This document shows, one piece after another, positions 12,824 through 27,220 of a stretch of 64,000 nt of DNA. Made by a program: the position numbers and the translations under genes. Origin of the DNA: Serpula lacrymans var. lacrymans S7.9. Lineage: Eukaryota > Basidiomycota > Agaricomycetes > Boletales > Serpulaceae. Each line of letters opens with the position of its first letter. Within the stretch, counting starts at the first letter, position 1. The DNA is taken from assembly GCF_000218685.1 (NCBI RefSeq), contig NW_006763291.1, forward strand, positions 2,264,308-2,328,307, written 5' to 3'. The notes beneath the pieces are model-generated. The model worked only from the letters and a program-made list of their open reading frames with translations. It did no database searches and was not told where the DNA came from.

Positions 12824-15800
12824 TCACCATCCACGGTTATAGGGCCCGCCAGTTGGGGGGTAACCGGGCCCCGAGAAAGGAGGCGGCGGCTGACCATAAT
12901 AATCGTTCGCGTCAGGGAATGCAGGCCCTCCAGGAGGGGGACCACTGGGAGGTGGGTATCTACCTGGAGGAGTCGGGCCATATCCAAAACCAGCGTCCGG
13001 GAAAGCTGGTCCTGGTTGGGGAGGGGCCTGGTATGACGGCGCATACGAAGAAGCATAAGGGCTAGGTGATGTATAAGGGCCAGGGACACTGGGAACATCT
13101 GGGAAGGAATGCCCAACAGAACGGGATGCGTGCGAAGAATTGGAAGGAGCATATGCGCTCATTTGTGGCGGGCCAGAGGGAGGGGCATATGGAGAGGAAG
13201 AGTAAGAAGAGGCCGAAGAATACGAGGTTACTCCACCACCAGGCGTGTTATAGGTCCCTGAAGACTGATAATATGAAGCTGCCTCACCAGCATGCGAGGG
13301 ATGGCCACCATGTGGAGGCCCAGAAGGTGGTGGTGGGCCTGGCGGCAAGGGACCATCTCGTCTCGGACCTTGGGGACCACCGATTTTGCCTAACAGTGCA
13401 GCACCGGGGACCTGAGATGCGTAGCCCTGGAGAGTGTGTTGCATTTGAGACCCTTGGTTAAAAGCAAACGAACCCTGAGCTGCTGGGATTCCACCGTCAC
13501 CAGCAAGCCGGATATTTTCGTGACTTCGTACGCGTTCTTTAGTCAGACGCTGAAGAACCTCTTCGCGCCTTCCACCAAGTTCTTGAACCCAACTGCTCAT
13601 GTACTGCATCATCTCACGCTGGATTTTAGAATTTGAGCTGTGGAAGTCTGGATGAAAGCTGTGCAGATAGTCAATTGACGCGCTAAAATATGGGGAAAGC
13701 CCAGAAACTCGTACAGGCATTGTAAGATATCCTCTGTAACTTCGCGGATATTCACGGAGGAGTCGTCCCAGGCTTTAGTGACCCAATTGACTGTATATGT
13801 CTGAAAGTGAATAAATTTAGTGTCAATATGATATTTATATTTACTGTTCATCGCATACCAATATGATCTTGGCAAGATGACCAGCAGGTTCATTAAGAAT
13901 AAGGTTCTGGTGGCCGAAGAATTAAGCAAGTAATCACAAACATGAGCTCATGAAAACGTACGAAATGATCCTTGCTGAGGAAAGAATGCGTAGGATCGGA
14001 CTATAGAAACGTACACAGGTCAGATATTTCAGCAAGATATTAACAAAGACCTACCGCTAGAGGATCGTTGAAAACCTACATGAGGTGGGACGGGCGTTTA
14101 ACAGATAGCTCATCGTCAAGGAGAAAAGAGGAGGGAACACACCTCATACTGGTCATGAGTATTAATTACCTCGCCTGAGACGGTCTGCAAACCTTGGGTG
14201 GCTGTTTTCATGAGTGGCTTTAAGAAAGGCTGATTTGAAGTTAATCGATAAATGCAAAAACCAGAGGATGCAAACTATGCACCTCCAGCGTAGTAAAAAC
14301 AAAGACTAGAAGCGAACGATCAGTCTCAAAGAAGATCGGTGCCGGAATAAAAGTTGATAACCTACCTGAGATAGATTCATTGATTTTCTCCAGGAGGGAC
14401 CCGAGACCAGGAATTTTCTCTAGGATGACATTAGCGACAGCCGTAAATGATGCACAGAACGGAATGCACCTATTGTGTTCTCGATTGTCTTCATTACTGT
14501 AATCACAAAATCCAAAGGCTACGTCAAGGCTGGCCCAGCGCCTAGATATGGCTAACTATATGCGTACCTGAATCACGAAAACTAAGTACCTGCCATAGTA
14601 CAGAGTGAATCTCCTGAGGACTCATATCCTCAGGCCGTTTCCCCCCTTGTGCAGGACCCGCGCGAATACGCTCGATCCCCTCCATCTCACGCGTCATTTG
14701 GCCACCGCCGCCACCTGGGATTTTGAATAACAAGTCACGCAACGTGTCGACTGAGTTTGGGCCCGACGACATGGATTTGCTACGTGCTTTATCAAGCTCT
14801 TTGTTAAGGTCAGAAACTGAAGCCTGTGAAATATAACGGATAAAAGACTGGTTATCTAGATCATTAACAAGTTGCTCACTTCGCTCTACAAGAAATGAAA
14901 GTCACTAATAGGAAGGCATAATAAATGTACCAAAGACTTACGATGTGATCAGTAGCCTCTGCTCCGTAAATAGGTCAGTCCCATTCATGATTTCAAAAAT
15001 ATGACGATACCTCCAAGTAAACTGTGCATAAAGTCGCTGGATCCAAATGTACCTGCACGATGAAATTCAAAATTTAAGCACTTGATCTCCAAGAAGGAAA
15101 AGCTTGCCAAAGGCACGGCTCGAGGGTTCAATAGCTTACCAGTGACAAGCGGGTGGACCCATTTGCCTCCGGGTGCCTGTACACGGACATTATCGCCGAC
15201 TTGCACAAACACGCGCGTATGTCCCAACGCCACAAGCGCGAGCTCGCAGAAATTTGAGTGTGCAGGAAAATCTTCGAGGGTATGTAACTGAAAAGAAGGC
15301 ACACGATAATTTAAAATTGGCCGAACAAAGGTGATTTTAGTATGAATCGAACATACAGCTTGTCCGAGAAGACGATAAGATTCGTACAGATCTTGTTTGT
15401 TGTTCGAAGAACGGTATTGGCGTCCGATATTGATGCAACGCTCCAGGGTACGGCGGACGAGAGCCTTCGAGGTATCCCAATGGCCATGTTCTGTGCATAT
15501 AATACCGATTAGCGACTAATAAATGCGATATATGCTATTAAATCCAGAGGGAGGACGCCACCAACCATTCGCGATGTAGTTCTTCATTCCTGTTCTAGGG
15601 TCAATTTCCAATTCTCGAGGCTAAAATTACGCAGCTAATTTTAGTAGGGGAATCAAGACGTGATGCTGGTACATACATCAACGGGTCCACGCAGACCAGG
15701 GTGATATTTCCGGGGATCTTCACCTTCACCGTAGCCTTTCGGATTGTCTATATGTTCCGTCTATCACGATCGATTAAATTGAGCCAGGGGGGTATTACGA

Positions 15801-16564
15801 ATAGAAGAACCTACAGGAAGATAAACTCCAAGTCTCTCAGGAGTAACTTCGAATTCGTTTGTAGCATAACCATGGGCCTATAATAAGAACTTAGAGGAGG
15901 CTCACATGTTGAGTCAAAACCCGTACCATAAATCCTAGAACCATGCATAAATTCATGATAGTCTGGTCACTGTTCTCAGGGCTGATTCCTAGTATGGGTA
16001 AACTGTCAACACGAACCTGGAACTGAACCTTCTTGAGAGCCCCTATGTCAACGGCCTTGATAGCGGTCAGGACAAATGGAGTGAATGAATTTATTTGATT
16101 TCTCACCTGACTGTAATCACGGAGCCAATTCCTGTAGGAATGGTTGCTGAATCTGATCACCAAAGGAGTAGCGTGCCTATCACATACCCAAAGTATACTC
16201 GCTTGATGTCTAATCCGCCAAATTTTGGCCCTTTCGTGATAAAACTAGTCAAAGCAAAACCAGTCCCAGCCCCTTTCTTGAGCAACTCAGCAAGGGTGTC
16301 TTCCTATGGAGGATGAACGATTTTGCCTTGAGCAATCGATTATCATCCCAATATCCCTGTACGTACTATATCTCCATGTCTAAAGGCTTTTCCCTCCATA
16401 TATGCGAACCTGTTTGGAATGTATGGACCGATCTGTAAGATCGCCAGCGCGAGACAGACTTACGAAGGGATATTGCCTGCACCGAACGCATACACGCCAT
16501 TTCCAGAGAGACAGAACGCGAAAAGAAATAAGAAGAGCAGTAGAATAGTGATATTCCTTGACAT
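12824..16564 (-). CDS. HET-C: HET-C family secreted protein with Pro/Gly-rich tail
   Basis: HET-C proteins are large secreted or membrane-associated glycine-rich proteins. In Neurospora, allelic het-c differences trigger heterokaryon incompatibility. The start at 16564 gives a clear signal peptide (LLLFLFAFCLSGNGVYAFGA). An intron then leads into SFAYMEGKAFRHGDI, the family's N-terminal signature. Other exons carry RNWLRDYSQ, the VTPERLGVYLP region (15800-15900), the HTLEDFPAHSNFCELALVAL segment and VQVGDNVRVQAPGGKWVHP. The last exon (12824-13720) has MPVRVSGLSPYFSASIDYLHS, a helical stretch, and about 170 residues very rich in Pro, Gly, Ser and Tyr. At least twelve introns are needed. The stop follows GPYNRGW. 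Whether it acts in self/non-self recognition in basidiomycetes is not known. Confidence 0.9.
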
Positions 16565-17201
16565 GACTGTTCAGGTCGAAGCACGAAGCTTAACAGATGT
16601 ATTTAAGGGCAAGTCCAAGGCTGTGAAAACACTGGATAATAAAAAAAGAGGTCCAAGGAGTGTCACAAGATAACATGGTATTTTAGCCATTTTGGTATGG
16701 TGATGTCAACCTTGGCGGTGGCGGTGACGGTAACTTGAAAACCGATAGGAATACCGCTGGCCGGCCCCTATTGCGCTGGGCTCGATAGGTACTAGCTAAA
16801 TGGTGGTGCTGTCCTGTGCAAAGACGCCTTCCTTGAGTGGTATTGAGAGATAACCATGAGCAATGGCAAGACATCAGCTCATCGCTGCAGCTCGGCTCGC
16901 CAAGACTCGGGCATGCCCACGTGGTGCGACTCCGCGCCACCAGCGCTGAGTCAGCGCTCGGCAGTTTCCGGTGCAAAATTCGAGATTGAAACTTTTGTAG
17001 CGTCGTCGACTCTCTCTTTTCGCAGCCTGCCAGCTTTTTTGGCCTCTGTTCGTTGTACTCTTTTAGACTCCCATCGCTCACGTCCATTTACTCCTCAGCC
17101 TCCATTTTCTCTGTAAGTAATCTGTCTATACCTGCACTGCAGCAGCGGACAAGTATTAATGTTGTTATGAATAACCGCAACCCTAGCATCATTCATCCAT
17201 C
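16565..17201. promoter_or_regulatory. Divergent promoter region, HET-C / G3BP-like gene
   Basis: A 637-bp gap between divergent start codons. The half next to the G3BP-like gene is CT-rich (17010-17115: CTCTCTTTTCGC, CCTCCATTTTCTCT), typical of strongly expressed fungal genes. A GTAAGT at 17113 could begin a 5' UTR intron. Open frames here on either strand look like chance. Confidence 0.4.
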
Positions 17202-18785
17202 ATGACCAACACCAGCACTTCTCCTTCTCCCATCCACCAGAATGTTGTTCCTTCTGAGGTCGGGTGGCAGTTCGTCCCTCAGTACTACACTTTTGTCAAC
17301 AAGCAACCTAATCGCTTGCATTGCTTCTACACAAAAACCTCTACCTTCATTCACGGGACTGAGGGCGAGGACGTCAAGCCATGTTTCGGTCAACAGGTAC
17401 ACGCGCCCTTGACAGGTTTTCCTTGTAGCCCTAATAGCACCTATTTTTACTTTAGGAAATTCACAACAAGATCACTTCGATTGACTTCCAGGATTGCAAA
17501 GTCTTCATTCACTCCGTTGACGCGCAGTCTTCGGCAAATGGAGGTATTATCATCCAGGTCATCGGCGAGATGTCCAACCGTGGTGAATCTTGGCGGAAAT
17601 TTGTTCAGACTTTCTTCCTTGCAGAGCAACCCAATGGTTATTTCGTTCTCAACGATATCTTCCGCTTCCTCAAGGAAGAAACCGTCGAGGACGACGTCAG
17701 TGAGCCGGAGGTCACCGCGAGTATTCCTGAGCCCATTCCCTCAGTGTCTGTTCCGGAATCCGCTCCCGAACCAGTTCAGGTTCCTCGTGAGCCAACCCCT
17801 GCCCCCACCCCTGCTCCTGTCACCGCGGAAGAGGCACCCACTACTGTGATCTCTGAGCCTCCTTCTCCCGTGGCTGCTCCTGAGCCTCTTGCCCCGCAGG
17901 TGAATGGCGTGCATGCAACCGAACCTGAGCTACTACCTGAGACCCCAGTAGAGGAGTCGCCGGCTCCTTCTGCTGCTCCTTCGCTTCCCGAGCCCGCTCC
18001 ACCCGCACCCGTTCCTGCACCCCAGCCTGCCGCACCTCCTCCTGTCGCTTCCCCCGCACCCCCTCCTCCTCAGCCGCAACAGCCACCAGCTGCTCCTACT
18101 CCTGCTGTGCCACCTGCACCCAAATCCTGGGCTTCTCTTGCGGCCAGCAATCACAAGAAGTGGGGTACCCAAGTTGCTCAGGAATCAAGAGGGACGACTG
18201 AGGTTTTAGCTGCGTCGAGTAGCCCCGCGCCACCTAGTGGAACTCAGACGCCCGCAGTCCAGGGACCCACTCGGGGCCCTGCACATCATGGAACCAGGGA
18301 TCATCCTGCCGTTGCTGCTGCCCAGAGCGTGACCACACCTCAATGCTTCGTGAAGGTATGTTTGTAACACGTTTGTTGTCGTCGTCGTCGTACTCAAATT
18401 TGAAATTAACTAGAGTGTTACGGAAGTTGTTTCTCAACCGCAGCTGGAACGAGTCCTTACTCAGCGCTTCGGCCCAGTTAAGGAACTTGAGATCGTGCGC
18501 AGCAAAGCATGCGCCTTCCTCGAATTCCATAACGTCGATGCTGCTAAGAAAGCCATTGTCGCTTCATTGCCTCAGAACCACGGCGGTGAAGGTGGTGTGC
18601 GGATCGATGTGGGCGGTGAAGCAGGTCAGGTTCGTATTGTTGTCGAAACCCGCAAGGAACGCAGCGAGCGACCTCCACCTCGCACGCGTGGCGGTGCACC
18701 GGTGAACGGAGAGGCGCGAGGAGCTTTCAGAGGTCGTGGTGGTCCCGGTGGACGTGGCCGCGGCGGTCCTCCTCCTGGAAAATAG
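17202..18785 (+). CDS. NTF2-like plus RRM protein, G3BP/Nxt3/Bre5 type
   Basis: Three exons (17202-17396, 17456-18355, 18414-18785) encode about 488 residues. Residues about 14-140 are an NTF2-like domain (VGWQFVPQYYTFVNKQPNRL, IDFQDCKVFIHSVDAQSS, FVQTFFLAEQPNGYFVLNDI). A long low-complexity region rich in Pro, Ala and Glu follows (about 150-340). After the second intron comes an RRM: VLTQRFGPVKELEIVRSKAC, then AFLEFHNVDAAKKAIVAS. The end is an RGG tail (GAFRGRGGPGGRGRGG). This is the architecture of G3BP and yeast Bre5 / S. pombe Nxt3, which bind RNA, form stress granules and act as cofactors of the Ubp3/USP10 deubiquitinase. The MTNTSTSP start sits in a normal fungal context. Confidence 0.9.
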
Positions 18786-19609
18786 ATTGATAATATGATG
18801 GATGGACTGGTCTTTTGGGGCGTCGTCTTGAGCATGTTACTGTCCCCCTTCTCCCGTGTGTGTATGCTATCTAGTTTTAGCCTACTCACAGCAGTGGATG
18901 TGCTTGAGACGTGTTTGCGTGAGGAGTCACGACTAAAATTAACGTAAAAATTACATCTTCTTTCTCTGATTTTGTTGTTGGTTGCGTTGTCACTTGCTTT
19001 GTGCGTTGTCTTTCCTTAGCAATTATCTTGTTGAATTTTCTTAATTTTTCGAACGACCTTCGCCGGCACCGTATGTCCTCAATTTTCCATGCATGTCCCG
19101 CATCTCTTGTCAGTACTGTAGTATGCCTATGCTCATGGTAGACTTACTATGATTCATGCTATTGCTTAAACAGATTATCGTCCCAAGCTTAATTGAAAGT
19201 TAAAATTCCATTTTGAAATTCGAAGTGGTATGAAATATCGTTCTGATTCGAGAGCTAGGATCTATAAACCTTAGAAGTACACAATCCAGGCAGTTACTTA
19301 GGTCCTGAAGGGCTGAAGGTAAGAGCATGAGAAAGGTTCGCAACCACAGATAGCATACATCGACAAAAGAAAACAGAACATATTCAGCGCGAATGCCCGA
19401 TGAAAAGGAAAGGTAGGTAACAGGAGAAATGATGAATTTGCTGAAATGAAACAAGATACAAGTCCGAAGGAAAAGAGCGACTGAATTGGTTACGCTGTAT
19501 GAGAACCAGTTACGACAGAAAACACGCGGCCTTCACGCTTAAATAGTTGGTTTTTGTTGTGTGGGAAGCACGAAGAAATTTCCTGTAAAGTACAACACAT
19601 CACACTCCT
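18786..19609. other. Convergent 3' region, G3BP-like / MAP kinase
   Basis: About 820 bp between converging genes. T-rich stretches lie at 18955-19055. A minus-strand open frame at 19200-19454 has no recognisable content or plausible splicing and is not called. Confidence 0.35.
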
Positions 19610-21124
<1,515 letters not shown>

Positions 21125-23028
21125 TGGGGACAAAGGTGAATGAAGACGATGCAGATAAAGGAAAAGAGAGAAAGGGAGATGCAAGTGAGGCGGGAAATAA
21201 GTACTGCAAGACTGCTTTTGTTATACTCGAAACAAGGACGTGCAATTTAGGGCAATGCACCTGCTCAAAATAGACAATAGCGGATGTTTTGCACCGATTC
21301 CTTACGAAAATGCCATATTTATTGCTATAAAAGAAAATGTGATTCTGATGCGAGAGAGAATTGGTCCGATTGTGAGTGAAATGACCGTCGTGCTTTGCCA
21401 TGGCAATTACTGAGGTTATTGCTTACTGACGGATCAGTCTTTTCCCACTGTGATCTGCATCCTCAGACATACAACCTGATAATATCTATCGTACACAGCT
21501 CACACTTCATCATGCACACATTTAGCCACCAGGCAGAGGATCCCCATTGGCCAACCCGACGGTCAAACAAGCTCTCCTTCTCCCGTCTGTGGTTACAGCT
21601 GATCCACATCACAACAGCCACGTTTTCTTTCAGCCCACTGGGTCTACAAATTGATATATCCCTCCCTATACCTGTGTTTATGTTCCTCATCTGTCATGAG
21701 GCTGTCATCTTGCATCGAATGATAGGGCTTAACATCATTTTTGATCTGCGGTTCCCGATGGCAATGAGACCTTGACGGATAAGTCGGACGTCATACATCA
21801 AAATATATCTAGTTTAATTTTCAGGACTATACCAGCTATGGGTTTTTTTTTTGCTCAATGCTTGCAGGCATGCATGCCGTGGTACGTGTTTAAGCTGCTG
21901 TATCAGGCTTCTGTTCCCCATCATGGTCCTATGATATCTTGTAGGTCACCAAAAGGTTTCCCAACGTTCGGTGGCAACTTTGATCGAAACCCCATTTAGT
22001 GCGCTAAATCGACTCTTCTCGATCGTCCGTGCGAGTGCGACGATATTGTGTCAGATTCTACCTCTGGTGGCTTGACGATCAAAGATGCGGTCAGGCTTCA
22101 ATGAGGGCTATGTCGCGACACGCATCTTAATGGCTGGCATCTCGCAGGCAGTGATACTGTCTGCTATCTGGATAAAAGGCACTTACCTCGAGGCCCAAGT
22201 GACAAATGATCACTCCCAAGTGTACACGGACCACGGTTTCTCTTTCTATTGGCTGGTGGCCCGAAGATACCGATCCCTTCATTTACCTTTCAGGAAGCAT
22301 AGGGGTAATTCCGGCCGCCCGTCTGAGCGATATCTACACATTCGTCCTTGGTCACCATAGCTACTGTATCATTGTCATGGCAGCAGCCTCAAGCCCCCAA
22401 CTGTTGCAGTGGGAAACGTGTGATCCATGGACTGTAAGTTCGCGCGTTAGTCTGGAACCAGACGTTTTGGGAAGGCGGGACAAGCCGCGCTGAGAGGCTC
22501 CCAAAGCGTCTGGAGACTTTCGTCTTAGGACGAGTGTATCGAGTCGCAGTGTCACAGACACTCGACTCTTTTAGGCAACGACTGCCGCTTTTAGACTCCC
22601 ATATTCAACCATCATACAATTATTCGACACTCCATGCTTCATTGATGATCACTGTCCCTACAGAATATCTGTCCCATAACATCAAAAAGAAGTCCTATAC
22701 CAACCTTGTAGAGGTTCGTCAGAAAGTTGAAGTGGAAGCCCGCTGGATAGCTCGAACTTTGGCTGGTTTTTGCTCATGTTATCAGGCTTTGATCACAGAA
22801 CGGGAGAAACTGCATAAGTATGCACAAGGACTGACAGATAAGATAAGATAATCAAATGTGACACGATGCACTCGGCCGGACAAGAAAAGGTTGCCGACGG
22901 CGCGTTAGTCAGCACTTTGTCAGACTCCACGGAAGCAAAGCCCGAACGTTGCCCGAGCCTTTGCTTGAGTGTCGACCACATCTTGCAAAGCTACTCATCC
23001 TATACTTCTTTTTGTTTCACTATACACT
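21125..23028. other. 1.9-kb region without a recognisable gene
   Basis: This stretch includes the MAP kinase promoter (21125 to about 21420) and, at the far end, the GRX5 promoter. Open frames of 60-126 codons occur on both strands (for example 21395-21775, 22085-22360, 22206-22493). None matches a family I know, and I cannot join them by plausible introns. The 22030-22500 part is moderately GC-rich and has overlapping open frames, so a decayed gene there is possible. Confidence 0.3.
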
Positions 23029-23672
23029 ATGCTGCGTGCTGCTATACGTTCATCTGTATGTTTTCTATGCTTTACATACTTTTCTCGCACTGACACTCTC
23101 TTAGTTGCCTGCTCTCCGACCTGCCTTCTCACAGGGGTCGCCCTCTCTGCTCTTCAGGCGGCTCCTGTCTGAGCAAGCCCGCTCTCAGATTCAGTCTGCA
23201 GTTACCGCTTCACCAGTCGTCCTTTTCATGAAAGGCAACCCCCAAATTCCGCAATGTGGTTTCTCCCGCGCTGTTGTCCAGATACTTGACCTACACCAAG
23301 TATCTCCCGAGAAAATGAAGACGTATGATGTATTGGAAGATTCGGAGCTAAGGAGTGGAATTAAGGAGTTCTCGTGAGTACATCTCTGTGCCTTGGTCAA
23401 TTGGTTTTGTTGACTGACAGTCGTGTGCGTGCATAGGGAATGGCCCACTATCCCCCAATTGTACGTCAACGGCGAATTCGTCGGTGGATGTGATATTCTC
23501 ATGAGTAGTAAGTCTTCAGCCTATCAAACTATTCCCGTATCGATCACTCACGCCTACCCTTTTATCTCCATCCTTCGCAGTGCACCAATCCGGTGAACTC
23601 GAGCAGCTACTAGAACGACATGGCGTAATTCCAAAACTAGCAGCGGAGGAACCACAATCCGCGCAGTCGTAA
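23029..23672 (+). CDS. GRX5: Mitochondrial monothiol glutaredoxin Grx5
   Basis: A glutathione-dependent carrier of [2Fe-2S] clusters in the mitochondrial matrix, part of the iron-sulfur assembly pathway. Four exons (23029-23055, 23105-23373, 23437-23507, 23581-23672) give about 152 residues. Exon 1 encodes only MLRAAIRSS. With the next residues it forms a basic mitochondrial presequence ([20 protein letters not shown]). The core has [20 protein letters not shown], where CGFS is the monothiol active site that binds the cluster with glutathione. [20 protein letters not shown] follows, including the cis-Pro (TIPQ) and the GG...D glutathione-binding segment. The stop is TAA at 23670-23672. The length and motifs are normal. 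Confidence 0.95.
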
Positions 23673-24064
23673 AAAGATATCAGGCATTACTATTCTCTAC
23701 TACAACCTCCATAGAATTCATCACGACCTCCCACCTCATTTTAGTTGCGTTGAAATATATGTATCAATATGTTCTGCCTTGCCATTCTAGTGTTCCCGCT
23801 AAGTGGGGTATGACTACCGTTGGGCTGAACGTGCTTGCCAAGTAGACTATGTTGTGTTCGCGACCTTGTCAAAGGATTGAAATGAATTTGTACAAAGATG
23901 AAACGAAACCCTATGGCTGATGTAAGCATCGTATTTTTCCGCCAGTTGTGCCAACGCATAGCCCACACTCAAAGCATCCTTTGTGCCCGCTGCCACATCC
24001 GCTCATCTGCTATCCAAAAATCCATCAGCACACCGGTCTCCGAGCCTACAGGTCACACAAAAGG
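23673..24064. other. Intergenic, GRX5 3' to SEC62
   Basis: About 390 bp between two plus-strand genes. The SEC62 frame is open upstream to 23948, but those codons are Pro/His-rich and unlike the protein, so they are taken as 5' UTR. No other signal was seen. Confidence 0.35.
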
Positions 24065-25030
24065 ATGTCAACAACAGAATTGCAGGCAAAAGCTCCGCAG
24101 GAAATACGCAATGTCGTGCAATTCCTACGGAGTAGTAAATCTGACATGAAAATTCGTGTAGGCGCGCTCAATGGCAAACGTGTCGACTACTTCAAAGGTT
24201 TGTAGGTTATCTATATTTCTTTATCTTTTGTTTGACACAAATTTGGATTATCGTCTGCAGGCAAATCAGCAACGAAGGCTCTCCTTTCGCCGGCGTACGC
24301 CAAACTCAAACACGTCCCAAAAGTAACCACGGACGCTGAAGCTCAAGCACTTCTTCAGTCCATAATTCCATATACATTCTATCTACGCATCGACCGTGGG
24401 GCAGCTGCAACCTCTTCCTCACCACGTCCTGTCGCTGTCACTCCCCAGCAGGCCTTCGTAGCTGAATCGTACTATGCTTGGTTCTACGAGGGTCCGCAGT
24501 GGACAACCTATGCGGGTGGCCTCCTCATGGTCGCCATCATGCTTGCTGGAGTCATGTTCCCATTATGGCCACCTGTGATGCGTCTGGGCGTGTGGTACAT
24601 CAGTGTCGGCATGCTGGGCCTCATCGGCGCGTTCTTCGGACTGGCCATCGTCAGACTCGTGTTTTATGTGATCACGCTTGTCGTCGCAAGCCCTGGAATT
24701 TGGATATTCCCCAAGCTGTTTGCAGACGTGGGTGTGGTAAGTTTTCAGTTTTCCTTCCATTTTGCTTGCCCACGTCGTTGCATCATGATCCATCCACTCA
24801 TAATGTGTATGTAGATCGAGTCGTTTATTCCATTCTGGGAGTGGGATATTCCACAGAAAAAGAGCAAGAAGCGAAAGGGAAAGGAAGCTGTGAAGACCAC
24901 TCCAGAGGAGAAGCTTGCGACAAATGGTGGTGCCTTTATCGAGGAAGTTGTAGATGAAACCCCGGAAACTTCACGCCCTGCAAGTCGATCTGCTCGTGTA
25001 GAAGAAGCTTCCGATGATGGAGAGTCATAA
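24065..25030 (+). CDS. SEC62: Sec62, ER post-translational translocation subunit
   Basis: Sec62 joins Sec61 and Sec63 in the ER membrane to import proteins after translation. Three exons (24065-24197, 24261-24736, 24815-25030) give about 274 residues. The N-terminal cytosolic domain contains IRNVVQFLRSSKSDMKIRVG and VDYFKGKSATKALL, as in fungal Sec62. Residues about 130-220 contain YYAWFYEGPQWTTYAGGLLM and LAGVMFPLWPPVMRLGVWY, giving two transmembrane segments with the conserved FPLWP turn, then a further hydrophobic stretch. The C-terminal tail is charged (KKSKKRKGKEAVK). The start MSTTELQAKAPQEIRN is the first Met that begins homologous sequence. Complete and unremarkable. Confidence 0.93.
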
Positions 25031-25348
25031 CGTGTGCGATCAGAAGGAGCTGTGGATGTAACGGGGGCTTGTTTTTGAGATACACGCGGGAAAAGTTTGA
25101 TGGAAGAATTTTGACTCGAATTCACGACTTTATATTTTACGGTTTTCCCTTCATTGGACGGATAGCCGCTAGACGATTTTTCATACTATGGTTATTCAGA
25201 CGTTTTATCTTCGCGCTGTCAATTTTTCGTGTTGTCACTCTTCCCGTAATGTATCTAATATTCGATATCCCATGATTGGGGATGGGACTTATATATATAT
25301 ATTGACCAAATCATTGCACCTACTAGGCGTCTATGTTTTTGAGATTGT
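25031..25348. other. Convergent 3' region, SEC62 / TPR gene
   Basis: About 320 bp between converging genes. It is AT-rich and includes a short TA dinucleotide run near 25290-25302. No coding signal. Confidence 0.4.
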
Positions 25349-27220
25349 CTATTGGTTACTGGGATGTGATTGGTTCGGCGACGATGATTTGCCATTTTCC
25401 TTGTTGGCTTTCTCACCTAACTTGTCTAATCTTCTTACCGCTTTTCGCACTTCCATCATGCCCTCGCGCGATCCAATCTCGTTGAATGTCTCCAAGCTCG
25501 ACGCATAGGACGTACGAGCAAGCTCCAAGTCTTCAGACATCTAAGCAAGAAAGGTACAGATCAGCCAACCGGGTATACGTATACAGTATACAGTCGACTG
25601 GTGAAGTTTAGATGAACTCACCTCGCCCAAACTTCCTACGTTGAACAACGCCACGCCCAGTGCGTACTTGCACGTATGTTCCAAATCTCTGTCGACTTTT
25701 GTCCATAAGCTCCAGCTATCTTTGCGGGGCCTTGCAAAGTCTATACCCGGACCTGTGAGTTCTTTCACAGCTCGTTCTGCCCAGACCTTTGCCTCGAGTA
25801 TAACTTCAGGTGTCGGTGGCTGGCGCATTATAAGCTCAGAAACGTTGTTCATGGTCTGCGCCGCTAAGGAGGGTGACAGCGAACTTCAGCGTGACATATA
25901 ATGCCTGAGACATACTCTTGCGTACCATGACATATATCTTCTGTCGATGCGTTTGGGGTCATAAGGACAGATATAGATTGGATATATAGGACCATTGCAC
26001 ATCTGCATATAACAGAATTAAAACAGTGGACACACATTCTTAACAGAGATGAAGACATACTGTGCATTGAAGTCTCCCTCTTGACGTGCATGAAATGAAC
26101 CAAGGGCTTCCAGCGGAGCAACAAGATCAGTCTTGGTCATCCAAGTAGGTATCCCGAGGTCTGCGAGGAAGACAGGAGGCGAGACATCTTTGTTGGACTG
26201 TTTCGTAACGTCTTCATCAGTTTTCATGATTTTTAAAACCTCTTCGACGCTGCGAGTTAACCATATTTCCTCTTCTTTGTTTCCCGCACTGCTACACATC
26301 TCCCCAATTTTGTGCGCAATCGCAACCTTACGTAGCCGTTCTTGTCCACTCAACTCCAGCTCTTTCCATCCCTCGGCAACCGGGTAGCCAGTGTTTTCTT
26401 TTTCCTTGTCCTGCGCCCCCTCAGAGGATTGTGTTTTATAATTTGCAACAACGTCCCAAGCTTGCACCAGCACGTCACGCGCATGTCGTTCGAGTCCGTC
26501 ATTGTTTAGTACTTCTGCCAGAAGAACTGCAATTCCGGAGAGTTTAAGGTAGGCTTGTGGTGCAAGTGCAGACGGAGGGAGTGCGAGGGCTGTTTCGAAC
26601 GCCCTATGGGGAAGTAGGGTCAAGATATGAAAGTAATAACGGAGCGTTCAAAAAGCTCACCGTTTCAGATAACGCTCACTGAGGGCGAGATCGCCTTGAT
26701 TCTTCGCTTTTACTCCAGCGCGAAGGTCCCCGCGAAGCTCCTGAGGCCAAAGTGTGAACGAAGTATAGAAATCATACCTGAGACCAGAACGTGTTAGTGT
26801 GCGTCGACTGATGCAAACGTGAAGGGTGATTTCTCTTGCAGCGATGGTTCCAAAAGTTCAGATGCGAGAAACGAAAATCTGACCAAGGTGTAAACTCATG
26901 CAGAACACTCACAAGCCGTATGCAGTGGCACCTATACCGACTCCGAGTAGTATTGTAAAGACAGAAGAGACACGGAGCACTTGAGAAGGTGGATTTGAAT
27001 ATGCGTTTGAATCAGATGAAACCGACCTTTTGGAAGGTCCATGGAATGACCGTGGAATACAGGGTAACTTTACTGGGCTTTGGGACTTTGCCTCCCGACA
27101 CCAGGAGGACCGTGACCGTGGCATTTCATAGGTAGAATGTAGGCTTCGGCGACTTGGAGAGACAGTAGTGACTAGGGACTTCCCAGTGAAGAGTGAAGAC
27201 TTGGATTTGAGTACAGACAT
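25349..27220 (-). CDS. Mitochondrial inner-membrane TPR protein, Mgr3-like
   Basis: The start at 27220 (MSVLKSKSSLFTGKS) gives a basic, Ser-rich presequence of mitochondrial type. Residues about 95-115 are a membrane segment (VLRVSSVFTILLGVGIGATA). After it comes YDFYTSFTLWPQELRGDLRA, then a helical repeat region: AKNQGDLALSERYLKRAFET, an AYLKLSGIAVLLAEVL block, RLRKVAIAHKIGEMCSSAG, and a last unit ELARTSYASSLETFNEIGSR. These look like TPR units. Yeast Mgr3 has the same order (presequence, membrane segment, TPRs) and adapts substrates to the i-AAA protease Yme1. That assignment is inferred from architecture. The frame stays open upstream to 27355, but those residues look like leader. The stop follows PNQSHPSNQ. 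At least five introns. Confidence 0.6.

Noticed and set aside
13066..13461. 131-codon plus-strand open frame
   Set aside because: Antisense shadow of the repetitive Pro/Gly-rich HET-C last exon.
22085..22493. Two overlapping plus-strand frames that read somewhat like protein
   Set aside because: No family match and no splice sites that would join them to anything. Left as an unassigned gap; a decayed gene cannot be excluded.
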